From contig VCJN01001994.1 of assembly GCA_006384855.1 (NCBI GenBank), positions 1-64,000 on the forward strand: a stretch of DNA of 64,000 bases, read 5' to 3'. This DNA is from Tetraselmis striata. Lineage: Eukaryota > Chlorophyta > Chlorodendrophyceae > Chlorodendrales > Chlorodendraceae. Position numbers and translations under genes: made by a program. The first letter of the stretch is position 1. Every line of letters begins with the position of its first letter. Positions 21,480 through 32,736 of the stretch are shown in pieces. A model generated the notes under the pieces. The model did no database searches. It was not told the DNA's origin and saw only the letters and a list, made by a program, of their open reading frames with translations.

Positions 21480-24400
21480 GAGCGTATTGACGAGGTCCTG
21501 ATATGGCCAGCTGCGCTGATGCAGGGGAGCCTGGCGAACGCCGAGCTAGTGCATCACGAGCTCAGTGTCGGATTCGCTCGGGTTTGCTCGGCGCACTGCG
21601 GCCACCCGCTCCGCCATCGTTGCCTGGTGCATTCTTCCGTTATTCCGAGCACACACCGACGAGGATCTGACTGGACTCTCGCGCTTCCATCAGCGGGGCG
21701 GGCGTGAGGAGGACTTCGAGCACGGACCGTATCCAAAGCTGCTGTGATTCTCCACACCAGCTGCTGATTCTCCACTCCACTGCTGTGACCGCCTGCGGCT
21801 GCGGCACAGCACTGGGAGTCGTCTCTCCACAGCGGCGCGGGCGACCGAATCATAGAATTCAAAATGTGGTCGCTGCCAGTATCCCGTGAGGATTAATCCT
21901 TAGGGATTAGCTGCTACCACTCAGTCCCGGGGCGAACTGTACTTTACTTTACCACTCAGTCACGCGGTCACTCAGGTTTGCTAGTGCTACGCACGGGCGG
22001 CTGATAGTCGCGCTACTACGGGTGTCCGCCTACTGTGATCACCGTACGGGTGCAGTACATACCGCATGCGTCGCGACAGGAAATCCATAAATTATTTTAT
22101 TCCCCTACCTCTTGGGTTGAGCGGAGGAAAAGGAGAGCCGCGTCCGAAATCGCCTGGAATACGTGAGAATCGGTACCGGTCGCAATACGGTTCTATCACG
22201 GATTGTTAGGCGTCCGTCCTCCTCCGTCCTCCCCCATACGCGCTTCGCGCATGAACCGTCATACGTTCGGTGTTCGCTCGTTTGATTTCACGGTACTGGT
22301 ACGTGTACGGTAAGATTCTGAATGGATGCGCGTGTATTCTAGCCCAGGCACGTCATATATTCGTCTAAAACGCCAAAATAACGCGGTACAGCAGCGCGTT
22401 TTTACTGCTGAATCAGCAAGCGAGACTTGCCCTCTATCTTAATATATATTTATATTTATACAGAGACTATACGACGGTGGTCGAAGTATATGCTGTAAAA
22501 TGATGCTGTAAAAAGGGGTCGCCGCGGTGCGGGGGCAGTCCGCCGACCCGGGGCCCGGCGTCCGTCGACGGACGGGCGTCGGTCGAACGACGGCGTCCGG
22601 CGTCCGGTGCCGGTACAGGCGGCGGGCGTGGCGATTCGCGCCGTGCCCGCCCCGTAGACCTGACGACCGGCCCGACCTGCGCGGCCTCGTGCGGGATGCG
22701 GGCCGCCTGTAGGCGGCTTGTACTGTATTGCTGATCTTGTAGTGATGCTTTTTTTTTTTTTTTGGGTAATGCAACTTTTAGCGGTGGGTTGGGTACCGGC
22801 CTTTTTGTAATGCACACCAGTAGTCAGCGGCCCGCTGTTACGCGGCTTGCAGATTTAATCTGGTTTACAAAATACAATACGTCTCTTTTGAAAAATAAAT
22901 TACTGACAAATCTAACGCTAAAAGCATTATTACCCGGAAACAACAGTATTATTACAAGATCAACACTGCAAGCCGGCTAAAAGCGGCCCGCACCACGCTC
23001 AACCCAAGAGGTAGGGGCACCTCCACAGATCCCCGGCGCGAAGCGCCGCTTAGTACAGAATTACATGGCCTTTTCCCCTACCTCTTGGGTTGAGCGGAGG
23101 AAAAGGAGAGCCGCGTCCGAAATCGCCTGGAATACGTGAGAATCGATACCGGTTGCAATACGGTTCTATCACGGATTGTTAGGCGTCCGTCCTCCTCCGT
23201 CCTCCCCCATACGCGCTTCGCGCATGAACCGTCATACGTTCGGTGTTCGCTCGTTTGATTTCACGGTACTGGTACGTGTACGGTAAGATTCTGAATGGAT
23301 GCGCGTGTATTCTAGCCCAGGCACGTCATATATTCGTCTAAAACGCCAAAATAACGCGGTACAGCAGCGCGTTTTTACTGCTGAATCAGCAAGCGAGACT
23401 TGCCCTCTATCTTAATATATATTTATATTTATACAGAGACTATACGACGGTGGTCGAAGTATATGCTGTAAAATGATGCTGTAAAAAGGGGTCGCCGCGG
23501 TGCGGGGGCAGTCCGCCGACCCGGGGCCCGGCGTCCGTCGACGGACGGGCGTCGGTCGAACGACGGCGTCCGGCGTCCGGTGCCGGTACAGGCGGCGGGC
23601 GTGGCGATTCGCGCCGTGCCCGCCCCGTAGACCTGACGACCGGCCCGACCTGCGCGGCCTCGTGCGGGATGCGGGCCGCCTGTAGGCGGCTTGTACTGTA
23701 TTGCTGATCTTGTAGTGATGCTTTTTTTTTTTTTTTGGGTAATGCAACTTTTAGCGGTGGGTTGGGTACCGGCCTTTTTGTAATGCACACCAGTAGTCAG
23801 CGGCCCGCTGTTACGCGGCTTGCAGATTTAATCTGGTTTACAAAATATAATACGTCTCTTTTGAAAAATAAATTACTGACAAATCTAACGCTAAAAGCAT
23901 TATTACCCGGAAACAACAGTATTATTACAAGATCAACACTGCAAGCCGGCTAAAAGCGGCCCGCATCCCGCACCACGCTCAACCCAAGAGGTAGGGGCAC
24001 CTCCACAGATCCCCGGCGCGAAGCGCCGCTTAGTACAGAATTACATGGCCTTTTCCCCTACCTCTTGGGTTGAGCGGAGGAAAAGGAGAGCCGCGTCCGA
24101 AATCGCTTGGAATACGTGAGAATCGATACCGGTTGCAATACGGTTCTATCACGGATTGTTAGGCGTCCGTCCTCCTCCGTCCTCCCCCATACGCGCTTCG
24201 CGCATGAACCGTCATACGTTCGGTGTTCGCTCGTTTGATTTCACGGTACTGGTACGTGTACGGTAAGATTCTGAATGGATGCGCGTGTATTCTAGCCCAG
24301 GCACGTCATATATTCGTCTAAAACGCCAAAATAACGCGGTACAGCAGCGCGTTTTTACTGCTGAATCAGCAAGCGAGACTTGCCCTCTATCTTAATATAT

Positions 24401-25618
24401 ATTTATATTTATACAGAGACTATACGACGGTGGTCGAAGTATATGCTGTAAAATGATGCTGTAAAAAGGGGTCGCCGCGGTGCGGGGGCAGTCCGCCGAC
24501 CCGGGGCCCGGCGTCCGTCGACGGACGGGCGTCGGTCGAACGACGGCGTCCGGCGTCCGGTGCCGGTACAGGCGGCGGGCGTGGCGATTCGCGCCGTGCC
24601 CGCCCCGTAGACCTGACGACCGGCCCGACCTGCGCGGCCTCGTGCGGGATGCGGGCCGCCTGTAGGCGGCTTGTACTGTATTGCTGATCTTGTAGTGATG
24701 CTTTTTTTTTTTTTTTTGGGTAATGCAACTTTTAGCGGTGGGTTGGGTACCGGCCTTTTTGTAATGCACACCAGTAGTCAGCGGCCCGCTGTTACGCGGC
24801 TTGCAGATTTAATCTGGTTTACAAAATATAATACGTCTCTTTTGAAAAATAAATTACTGACAAATCTAACGCTAAAAGCATTATTACCCGGAAACAACAG
24901 TATTATTACAAGATCAACACTGCAAGCCGGCTAAAAGCGGCCCGCATCCCGCACCACGCTCAACCCAAGAGGTAGGGGCACCTCCACAGATCCCCGGCGC
25001 GAAGCGCCGCTTAGTACAGAATTACATGGCCTTTTCCCCTACCTCTTGGGTTGAGCGGAGGAAAAGGAGAGCCGCGTCCGAAATCGCCTGGAATACGTGA
25101 GAATCGATACCGGTTGCAATACGGTTCTATCACGGATTGTTAGGCGTCCGTCCTCCTCCGTCCTCCCCCATACGCGCTTCGCGCATGAACCGTCATACGT
25201 TCGGTGTTCGCTCGTTTGATTTCACGGTACTGGTACGTGTACGGTAAGATTCTGAATGGATGCGCGTGTATTCTAGCCCAGGCACGTCATATATTCGTCT
25301 AAAACGCCAAAATAACGCGGTACCGCAGCGCGTTTTTACTGCTGAATCAGCAAGCGAGACTATTCAGCGACTATTCCTTACTTATACGGTAGTCCAAGTA
25401 TGATGCTGTAAAAAGGGGTCGCCGCGGTGCGGGGGCAGTCCGCCGACCCGGGGCCCGGCGTCCGTCGACGGACGGGCGACGGTCGAACGACGTGGCGATT
25501 CGCGCCGTGCCCGCCCCGTAGACCTGACGACCGGCCCGACCTGCGCGGCCTCGTGCGGGATGCGGGCCGCCTGTAGGCGGCTTGTACTGTATTGCTGATA
25601 TTATCTTGTTGTAGTGCT

Positions 25619-25665
25619 GTTTTTAGGGTTTAGGGTTTTTGGGTTTTTGGGTTTTTTTGGGGTAA
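25619..25665 (+). repeat. Telomere-like G/T tract inside unit 4
   Basis: GTTTTTAGGGTTTAGGGTTT then TTGGGTTTTTGGGTTT occupies the position where units 1-3 and 6 have a simple run of about 15 T. The same tract is in unit 5 at about 26712-26757. Confidence 0.7.
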
Positions 25666-26711
25666 TACAACTTTTAGCGGTGGGTTGGGTACCGGCCTTT
25701 TTGTAATGCACACCAGTAGTCGGCGGCCCGCTTTTACGCGGCTTGCAGATTTAATCTGTTTTACAAAATAATACGTCTCTTTTGAAAAATAAATTACTGA
25801 CAAATCTAACGCTAAAAGCATTATTACCCGGAAACAACAGTATTACAAGATCAACACTGCAAGCCGGCTAAAAGCGGCCCGCATCCCGCACCACGCTCAA
25901 CCCAAGAGGTAGGGGCGCCTCCACAGATCTAACGGCGCGAAGCGCCGCTTAGTTTATATATAATCCCTATATATCATGAGGGTGGGGCCTGATTAGAATC
26001 TGACCCATACCACGTCCCAGGCCGGTCGAGAGGGTCCCCGAATGACTAATTTGGGGCTTGCGGGCAATATTATGCGACAACTCCGGTTCCCCTACCTCTT
26101 GGGTTGAGCGGAGGAAAAGGAGAGCCGCGTCCGAAATCGCCTGGAATACGAGAGAATCGATACCGGTTTCAATACGGTTTTATCACGGAATTTTAGGCGT
26201 CCGTCCTCCGTCCTCCGTCCTCGTGTGTTGCGTCTTCGCGTATGAACCGTCATACGTTCGATCTGTGCTCGTTTGATTTCTAGGCACTCCTCCGTGTACG
26301 GTAAGATTCTGAATGGATGCGCGTGTATTCTAGCCCAGGCACGTCATATATTCGTCTAAAACGCCAAAATAACGCGGTACCGCAGCGCGTTTTTACTGCT
26401 GAATCAGCAAGCGAGACTATTCAGCGACTATTCCTTACCTATACGGTAGTCCAAGTATGGTGCTGTAAAAAGGGGTCGCCGCGGTGCGGGGGCAGTCCGC
26501 CGACCCGGGGCCCGGCGTCCGTCGACGGACGGGCGACGGTCGAACGACGGCGTCCGGCGTCCGGTGCCGGTACAGGCGGCGGGCGTGGCGATTCGCGCCG
26601 TGCCCGCCCCGTAGACCTGACGACCGGCCCGACCTGCGCGGCCTCGTGCGGGATGCAGGCCGCCTGTAGGCGGCTTGTACTGTATTGCTGATATTATCTT
26701 GTTGTAGTGCT

Positions 26712-26757
26712 GTTTTTAGGGTTTAGGGTTTTTGGGTTTTTGGGTTTTTTTGGGGTA
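26712..26757 (+). repeat. Telomere-like G/T tract inside unit 5
   Basis: Copy of the tract at 25619-25665. It shows that units 4 and 5 arose by duplication after this variant appeared. Confidence 0.7.
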
Positions 26758-28162
26758 ATACAACTTTTAGCGGTGGGTTGGGTACCGGCCTTTTTGTAAT
26801 GCACACCAGTAGTCGGCGGCCCGCTTTTACGCGGCTTGCAGATTTAATCTGTTTTACAAAATAATACGTCTCTTTTGAAAAATAAATTACTGACAAATCT
26901 AACGCTAAAAGCATTATTACCCGGAAACAACAGTATTACAAGATCAACACTGCAAGCCGGCTAAAAGCGGCCCGCATCCCGCACCACGCTCAACCCAAGA
27001 GGTAGGGGCGCCTCCACAGATCTAACGGCGCGAAGCGCCGCTTAGTTTATATATAATCCCTATATATCATGAGGGTGGGGCCTGATTAGAATCTGACCCA
27101 TACCACGTCCCAGGCCGGTCGAGAGGGTCCCCGAATGACTAATTTGGGGCTTGCGGGCAATATTATGCGACAACTCCGGTTCCCCTACCTCTTGGGTTGA
27201 GCGGAGGAAAAGGAGAGCCGCGTCCGAAATCGCCTTGAATACGAGAGAATCGATACCGGTTTCAATACGGTTTTATCACGGAATTTTAGGCGTCCGTCCT
27301 CCGTCCTCCGTCCTCGTGTGTTGCGTCTTCGCGTATGAACCGTCATACGTTCGATCTGTGCTCGTTTGATTTCTAGGCACTCCTCCGTGTACGGTAAGAT
27401 TCTGAATGGATGCGCGTGTATTCTAGCCCAGGCACGTCATATATTCGTCTAAAACGCCAAAATAACGCGGTACCGCAGCGCGTTTTTACTGCTGAATCAG
27501 CAAGCGAGACTATTCAGCGACTATTCCTTACCTATACGGTAGTCCAAGTATGGTGCTGTAAAAAGGGGTCGCCGCGGTGCGGGGGCAGTCCGCCGACCCG
27601 GGGCCCGGCGTCCGTCGACGGACGGGCGACGGTCGAACGACGGCGTCCGGCGTCCGGTGCCGGTACAGGCGGCGGGCGTGGCGATTCGCGCCGTGCCCGC
27701 CCCGTAGACCTGACGACCGGCCCGACCTGCGCGGCCTCGTGCGGGATGCGGGCCGCCTGTAGGCGGCTTGTACTGTATTGCTGATCTTGTAGTGCTGCTT
27801 TTTTTTTTTTTTTGGGTAATGCAACTTTTAGCGGTGGGTTGGGTACCGGCCTTTTTGTAATGCACACCAGTAGTCGGCGGCCCGCTTTTACGCGGCTTGC
27901 AGATTTAATCTGTTTTACAAAATAATACGTCTCTTTTGAAAAATAAATTACTGACAAATCTAACGCTAAAAGCATTATTACCCGGAAACAACAGTATTAC
28001 AAGATCAACACTACTGTACAAGCCGGCTAAAAGCGGCCCGCATCCCGCACCACGCTCAACCCAAGAGGTAGGGGCACCTCCACAGATCTAACGGCGCGAA
28101 GCGCCGCTTAGTCAAAATAGTCATATTGAGAATTATGGAGTTTGAGTTATACGGGGCTAAGT

Positions 28163-28284
28163 GCCCGACCTACGGCCCGTCCAACTGCAGTCGTAGTGCC
28201 GGACCTACGACTGCAGTTGGCGCACGAGGTCAAGTGTTGGGGCGGCTTCGGCCGATGTCCCGGGGCGAACTTTACTTTTACTTT
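28163..28284. mobile_element. 122-bp insertion in repeat A1 with perfect hairpin
   Basis: Flanked by direct repeats ACGGGGCTAAGT (28151-28162 and 28285-28296), which A2 has only once. Inside, CCAACTGCAGTCGTAG (28181-28196) and CTACGACTGCAGTTGG (28205-28220) form a perfect 16-bp stem with an 8-nt loop. Confidence 0.65.
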
Positions 28285-28720
28285 ACGGGGCTAAGTACGA
28301 CGGGCGTTACCCCGACGTTACAAATTCCGCGTCTAGTTCGCTACACAACCGTGCGTCTAAGCAAAGTCCGTCCCTCATCACCCCTATCCATCGCCCCGCG
28401 ACGCGGCGCCGTCTCCACCTTCTGTCTTTGCGCCAGCTTCCAGCTAGCGCAACGGCATCGAGACTCTTGCAGTCTCGCAAGGTGATACACGATTGCACGA
28501 CGTTCGACGTCGGCCGCTCGCCGCGACTTCAATAACGACAGCAAGCAGGCGTATTGCTATGGACAATAACACACGGTTCCTTGACGACGTATACGATTCG
28601 GAGGGGAGCGGTAGGTGGAGACGACGCCGCGAGTTCGACAGCTCACACCGCTAGCCTTACTGCGCTGGTGCATCGGATTTTGCTGCCACTCGACGAGCTG
28701 GACTCCTGCACCACTTCCAA

Positions 28721-29330
28721 TTGACAACCACCGCCGCAAAACATGTTCCCGCGGCGCCAGCCGACGGCCTCGAAGGTGACGACGAGGAGGACGACCCTTC
28801 GCTCTGTTTCCCTGCAAAATCTCCGGGCCACGCGGCGTTCATCGACCCGCACGATTGGATCGAGTGCATGTCGCGGGCATACGCGGGGTCTACGCCCCCC
28901 GTAGGGCTCACAACCCCGGACTGTGGAACCCACGCAACGACGAGTGGGGCCGGTACCTCACCGACGAGAAGAACCACGCAACGCGCGACGAGTATCCCCA
29001 CATGTTGTGCTATGGAGTTTTTATCGCCTCCGCGCAAGCGGCTCTTACGGACGCGGTGGCAACGCTGCTTCGCGCGAGCATCGCCACTGCTCGCGACACC
29101 GCGGACGCCAACGACCACCTACTCAACTCCGCAAATCGCACGATCGCGACGTGAGGAAGGCTGCTGAAAACCGGCTCAGCTGTCTCCGGCGTTTCAAGTG
29201 CAAGAAGGCACTTACCGGCGAGGAGCGAGTATCTGAGCGCCTCATCTACTCCCGCTTCTTCGACATCACCGCCGCCGAGCGCTACAACAATGGCGTCGAC
29301 GGGCCCCTCAACGCCTTGGACGACAAATGA
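28721..29330 (+). pseudogene. DIRS gag-like ORF1, frameshifted
   Basis: Three frames join into one protein-like path: MTTTAAKHVPAAPADGLEGD with DPSLCFPAKSPGHAAFIDPH; then NPRNDEWGRYLTDEKNHATR and PHMLCYGVFIASAQAALTDA; then RLSCLRRFKCKKALTGEERV and SRFFDITAAERYNNGVDGPL, ending at a TGA near 29327. Changes of frame occur near 28915 and 29150. Position ahead of the reverse transcriptase and the basic tail fit a nucleocapsid-like role, but there is no recognisable zinc knuckle. Confidence 0.6.
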
Positions 29331-29571
29331 CTCGAGGTCAACCTCCACCAGGCGGCCAAGGCAGAAAGCAGCCGCGCATTTCAAGGGCGGCGGCGGCGGC
29401 GGTGGCGGCAACACCCGCATCAAGGAGCAGGAGCGCGCATAGCAAGCAGACCGAGCTACCGAGGAGAGGGCGGACAAGAACAAGGACAAGGAAAAGATCA
29501 GAGGAAAGCCTCAGCCCGGCAACCATGCGAAGAAGACTATTACCCCGCCGGCCGAGGAGCAAACTGTCGGT

Positions 29572-31110
29572 GTGCCCGTGCTTGCTCATGCTACCCAAGT
29601 TCAAGCTATATCCGACGCCGCGTGCGGCGGCAAAGGCAGCAATGGCAAGAAATCGGGGGATGCGCTCAAGTCCTACGGTGGATCCATGTTGGCGTCCGGA
29701 TTCCCTTCAAGAATAACCGCCCCCCACCCCACTTCCAACGGCATCAGCATGCACGACGCTACCCCAACGCCGCTCTTCTTCCTCGAGGGCGAGCTTGCCC
29801 GCTTCGTGGAGTCCGGCGCGTGGGAGTTTGGCACCTCCCGCAAATGGGTGTCAAGACTTATTTTAGTGTCAAAGCCAGCATGCATCAACCAGTGGCGTTG
29901 CATCATCGACCTCCGCGTACTCAACTTTTACTGTGTGCGCAAGCGACTCAAGAAAAGCTCCTACTGGGAGTGCGCCACCTCACCAAGAAGGGAGAGTGAC
30001 TACATGTTCTCCTTCGACCTACAAGACGGCTTCTGTGCCCTAGGCATCGCGGAGGCGGACCGAGACTACTTCACCGTGGACGTCCGGGGTCAACTCTACA
30101 TGTTCGCAAGCTTGCCAATGGGCTGGAGCCTCTCGCCCTATTACTTCGTCACGCTCACCCAAGTATTCATCACCCATCTCCGGAAACCACATACAGCCCG
30201 AGCCCCCCTCATCGTCTACACAGCCCACAAGGAGCAAGCGCTACCTCCGGCAAACTAGGTGGAGGGGGAGCGCGCATCCTACGTGGACTACTTGCCCCTC
30301 TTCTCCGCGTCGCTGGAGTAGGCGCTCCACCTCCGTCAGCGGCTCGCCAGCATCCTCGACGCCTTGGGGCTGCATCGCATCGCATCGCAACCTACCCCAC
30401 AAAAGGCTTCTGGGAGCCTTGTCAGCTCGGCATGCACATGGGGGTGGACATCGACTCAACGTCCGGCATGTTCTACTCACCGGTAGACAAGCTGGACCGG
30501 CTCTCCGGGCGGGCCACCTAGCTCATCGGCCGCGCCACGCGGAACGCATGGTGGCTCCCGGTGCGCGAGCTGCAAACACTGGCAGAGCAGGCGCAATATC
30601 TCTTTTTGGCGATCCCGGTGGCGAGATTCTTTCTGCTGGAGCTCCACTCCGTGGTCGGCGACCGGCGGGGCGGGCGCGTCCGAACTACGCCGCAGCTCGG
30701 CTGCGACCTACAATGCTGGACATCGGTGCCCGGTCAGTACAACGGCAAGCTTATCCATCTCCCGGTGGAGACGGCTTATCTGCACACCGCCATGTCATTC
30801 TACGGGTGGGGCGGAGTGTTGAACACTTTATTTACAGGAGGCGCGAGGATTCTAGAGCTCGGCGGACGAGCCTCGCCGGGCGCAACGTCCTCATGCACGA
30901 GGACAACCACGCGGTATGTCACGTCCTGTCGGGCCTAACCTCACACTCGCCCGAGATGACGGTCGAGCAGCGACGACTGTGGTGCGTGTGGGACTCGCAC
31001 GGCATCCACTTGCGCGCCCGGTACATTCGCTCGGTAGCGAATGTCTGGGCGGACCGTCTAAGTCGGCACCTCGACAGCGACGATTGGCAACTCGCCCCCC
31101 CCCCCCCCCC
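29572..31110 (+). pseudogene. DIRS reverse transcriptase-RNase H, broken
   Basis: The fingers and palm read RKWVSRLILVSKPACINQWR, CIIDLRVLNF, YMFSFDLQDGFCALGIAEAD and LYMFASLPMGWSLSPYYFVT. A stop follows at 30258. The thumb/connection appears in another frame: CQLGMHMGVDIDSTSGMFYS, PVDKLDRLSGRAT*, WWLPVRELQTLAEQAQYLFL and AIPVARFFLLELHSVVG. RNase H reads SFYGWGGVLN, then LAGRNVLMHEDNHAVCHVLS, LRARYIRSVANVWADRLSRH and DDWQLA. A poly(C) run of 18 at 31095-31112 interrupts the join to FPELESRFGPHSIDHVAS. The exact active-site YxDD block is not intact in the readable frames. Multiple stops and frameshifts make it inactive. Confidence 0.8.
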
Positions 31111-32736
31111 CCATGTTCCCGGAACTGGAGAGCCGGTTCGGCCCTCACTCCATCGACCACGTCGCGTCCGCCCTCAACACCTTGCTCCCCAGCCACAATG
31201 CGGCGTGCGTGGTTGGACCCTACGTGCGAGGCGGTGGACTCGTTGCACCTACTGGATGCGGATTGGCGACGCAAAAAGAAATGGTGCAACGCATCCACCT
31301 GGGCCCCTACCGTCGAGCTCGTGCAGAAGCTGCATCTGATGAGTGGCGCTGCGGTGACCGTCGTCGCGCTCCGATGGGAGGGCAAGGCGTGGCACCAAGT
31401 ACTCACCGATATGGTAATTGAGGAGCTCGCGGTGGCGCCGCGCGCTGGCTTGTTCCGTCCGGAGCGGCGGGAAGGGCGAGGTATGATCGGCAGGCCTCAC
31501 TGGCCCGTGACTATATTCCGCGCTCCCTTCCGGCATGGGTATACCTACGCCGAGGGACCGCGAGTGCCACGGTATCCTTATTTCCGGGCAGCGGCCATCC
31601 ACTCCCGGCGGTACGTGCGGCACCGGTGCGAAACAGCGGTGAAGTACCGCGTCGAGGTCGCGAGTTGCACGACACCGTGGGCTGACTCAATGCGATCGTA
31701 CATGACACGGGTGCTAGGGTCTGACCCTACCCTGGGCGCCAATACGCTGGAGCTCCTATCAGTTTCGTGGGCGCCGGCCACTGTGGCATCGTGCGCCAGG
31801 TGCATGAAGCAATGTTTCCGTTCCTGCGAGGAGGAGCAGCGACCGGCCATGGCTGCATACCCCGGAACTACGGCACGGTACGTCACGTGGCTGGGCAACA
31901 TGGGGACGATCAAGGCCTCCATCTTGCAACCTTATGTGTCGGCCGTCAACAACTTCTTCGAGGAGCACGGCCGGGAGCCGAGGGCTCTGGGCGATCTGGT
32001 GGGCCCTGCGGCGTCACAAATGACGCTACAATCCGAGCTGTTGCGGGCCCCATTGCTACCCGTGTGGTCCTGAAAGCCATGACCCTGGCAAAAAGCCTTT
32101 ACGGCTAGAGATGGGACCTACCGGGGCCACGGACCCAGGTACCGTGGTGCGCGTGGAGCTTTCCCCCGCCAGCCTGGCAGTCGTCGTACTATGTATGTTT
32201 ATCTGCCGCGGAGGAGCGGGAGTGGAGTGTCGAAAGGGAGACATCGCAGAATCCTCCTTTGCCATCGTGAACGGAAAGGACGGCGTGGCGCGGATGCGAG
32301 CAAAAAATTGTTGTATGTGTCAACTGCCAGCGTCAACGCATGCCGACATCGCGAAGCTGCTGCACTATTTCGATGCCGCCCGTCATGTGTTCGCCGGCGG
32401 GGGCGTGCCAACGGCCAGATGGGCCATCATCCAGCGCGAGGGGCAGGCTGAGTGGACAGCGGACACCCTCATCAGCTGGCTGCAACTGGTGTTGACAGCC
32501 GTGCAAGAGCCACCCCCCCCCTCCCCCACCCCCCCGCGCGCGCGGGGTTCGCGTGGACATCCCACTACCTCCGGAAGGGTGCCACTACAGCCGCGCACGT
32601 GATCGGCGTGATGATGCAGAAGATCAAGCACTTCGGCGGCAGGGCGATGGAGTCCAACGCGGTGCTCGACTACATCGACCCAACAGTGTTGCCGTGTCCG
32701 GCAGCATGGCACCTCTTTGGTTGGATGACCCCCTAG
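31110..32736 (+). pseudogene. DIRS RNase H tail and tyrosine recombinase, broken
   Basis: The frame starting AAWLDPTCEAVDSL-like (seen as LDPTCEAVDSLHLLDADWRR) and NASTWAPTVELVQKLHLMSG finishes the RNase H tail. The recombinase core-binding domain follows: SWAPATVASCARCMKQCFRS, TTARYVTWLGNMGTIKASIL and QPYVSAVNNFFEEHGREPRA, with a stop at 32071. After frame changes, the catalytic end reads FAWTSHYLRKGATTAAHVIG (the HxxR region), then KIKHFGGRAMESNAVLDYID, with the likely nucleophile Tyr in LDYIDPTV, then a stop at 32736. A recombinase instead of a DDE integrase is the defining DIRS trait. Confidence 0.75.

Larger units (their letters stand above)
22102..28112 (+). mobile_element. Tandem array of six ~1-kb hairpin-ended repeat units
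   Basis: Units start at 22102, 23075, 24055, 25036, 26089 and 27182. Each begins CCCCTACCTCTTGGGTTGAG (22-bp repeat ending CG) and ends with its exact inverse at 22996, 23976, 24957, 25894, 26987 and 28053. About 15-20 bp later comes hairpin GGCGC-GAA-GCGCC and GCTTAGT. Every 5' end follows TT. Units 1-3 are nearly identical to each other, and units 4-5 share a longer 170-bp spacer. Each unit carries the GC-rich module CCGACCCGGGGCCCGGCGTC. Subterminal inverted repeats plus a 3' hairpin and T/T flanks resemble non-autonomous Helentron-type rolling-circle elements. No Rep/helicase is present. Small ORFs inside are repeat-driven and not considered genes. Confidence 0.75.

Noticed and set aside
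22439..24769. Pro/Arg-rich ORFs of 100-125 aa in every array unit
   Set aside because: They lie in the GC-rich module in three overlapping frames at once, which is expected from composition and duplication.
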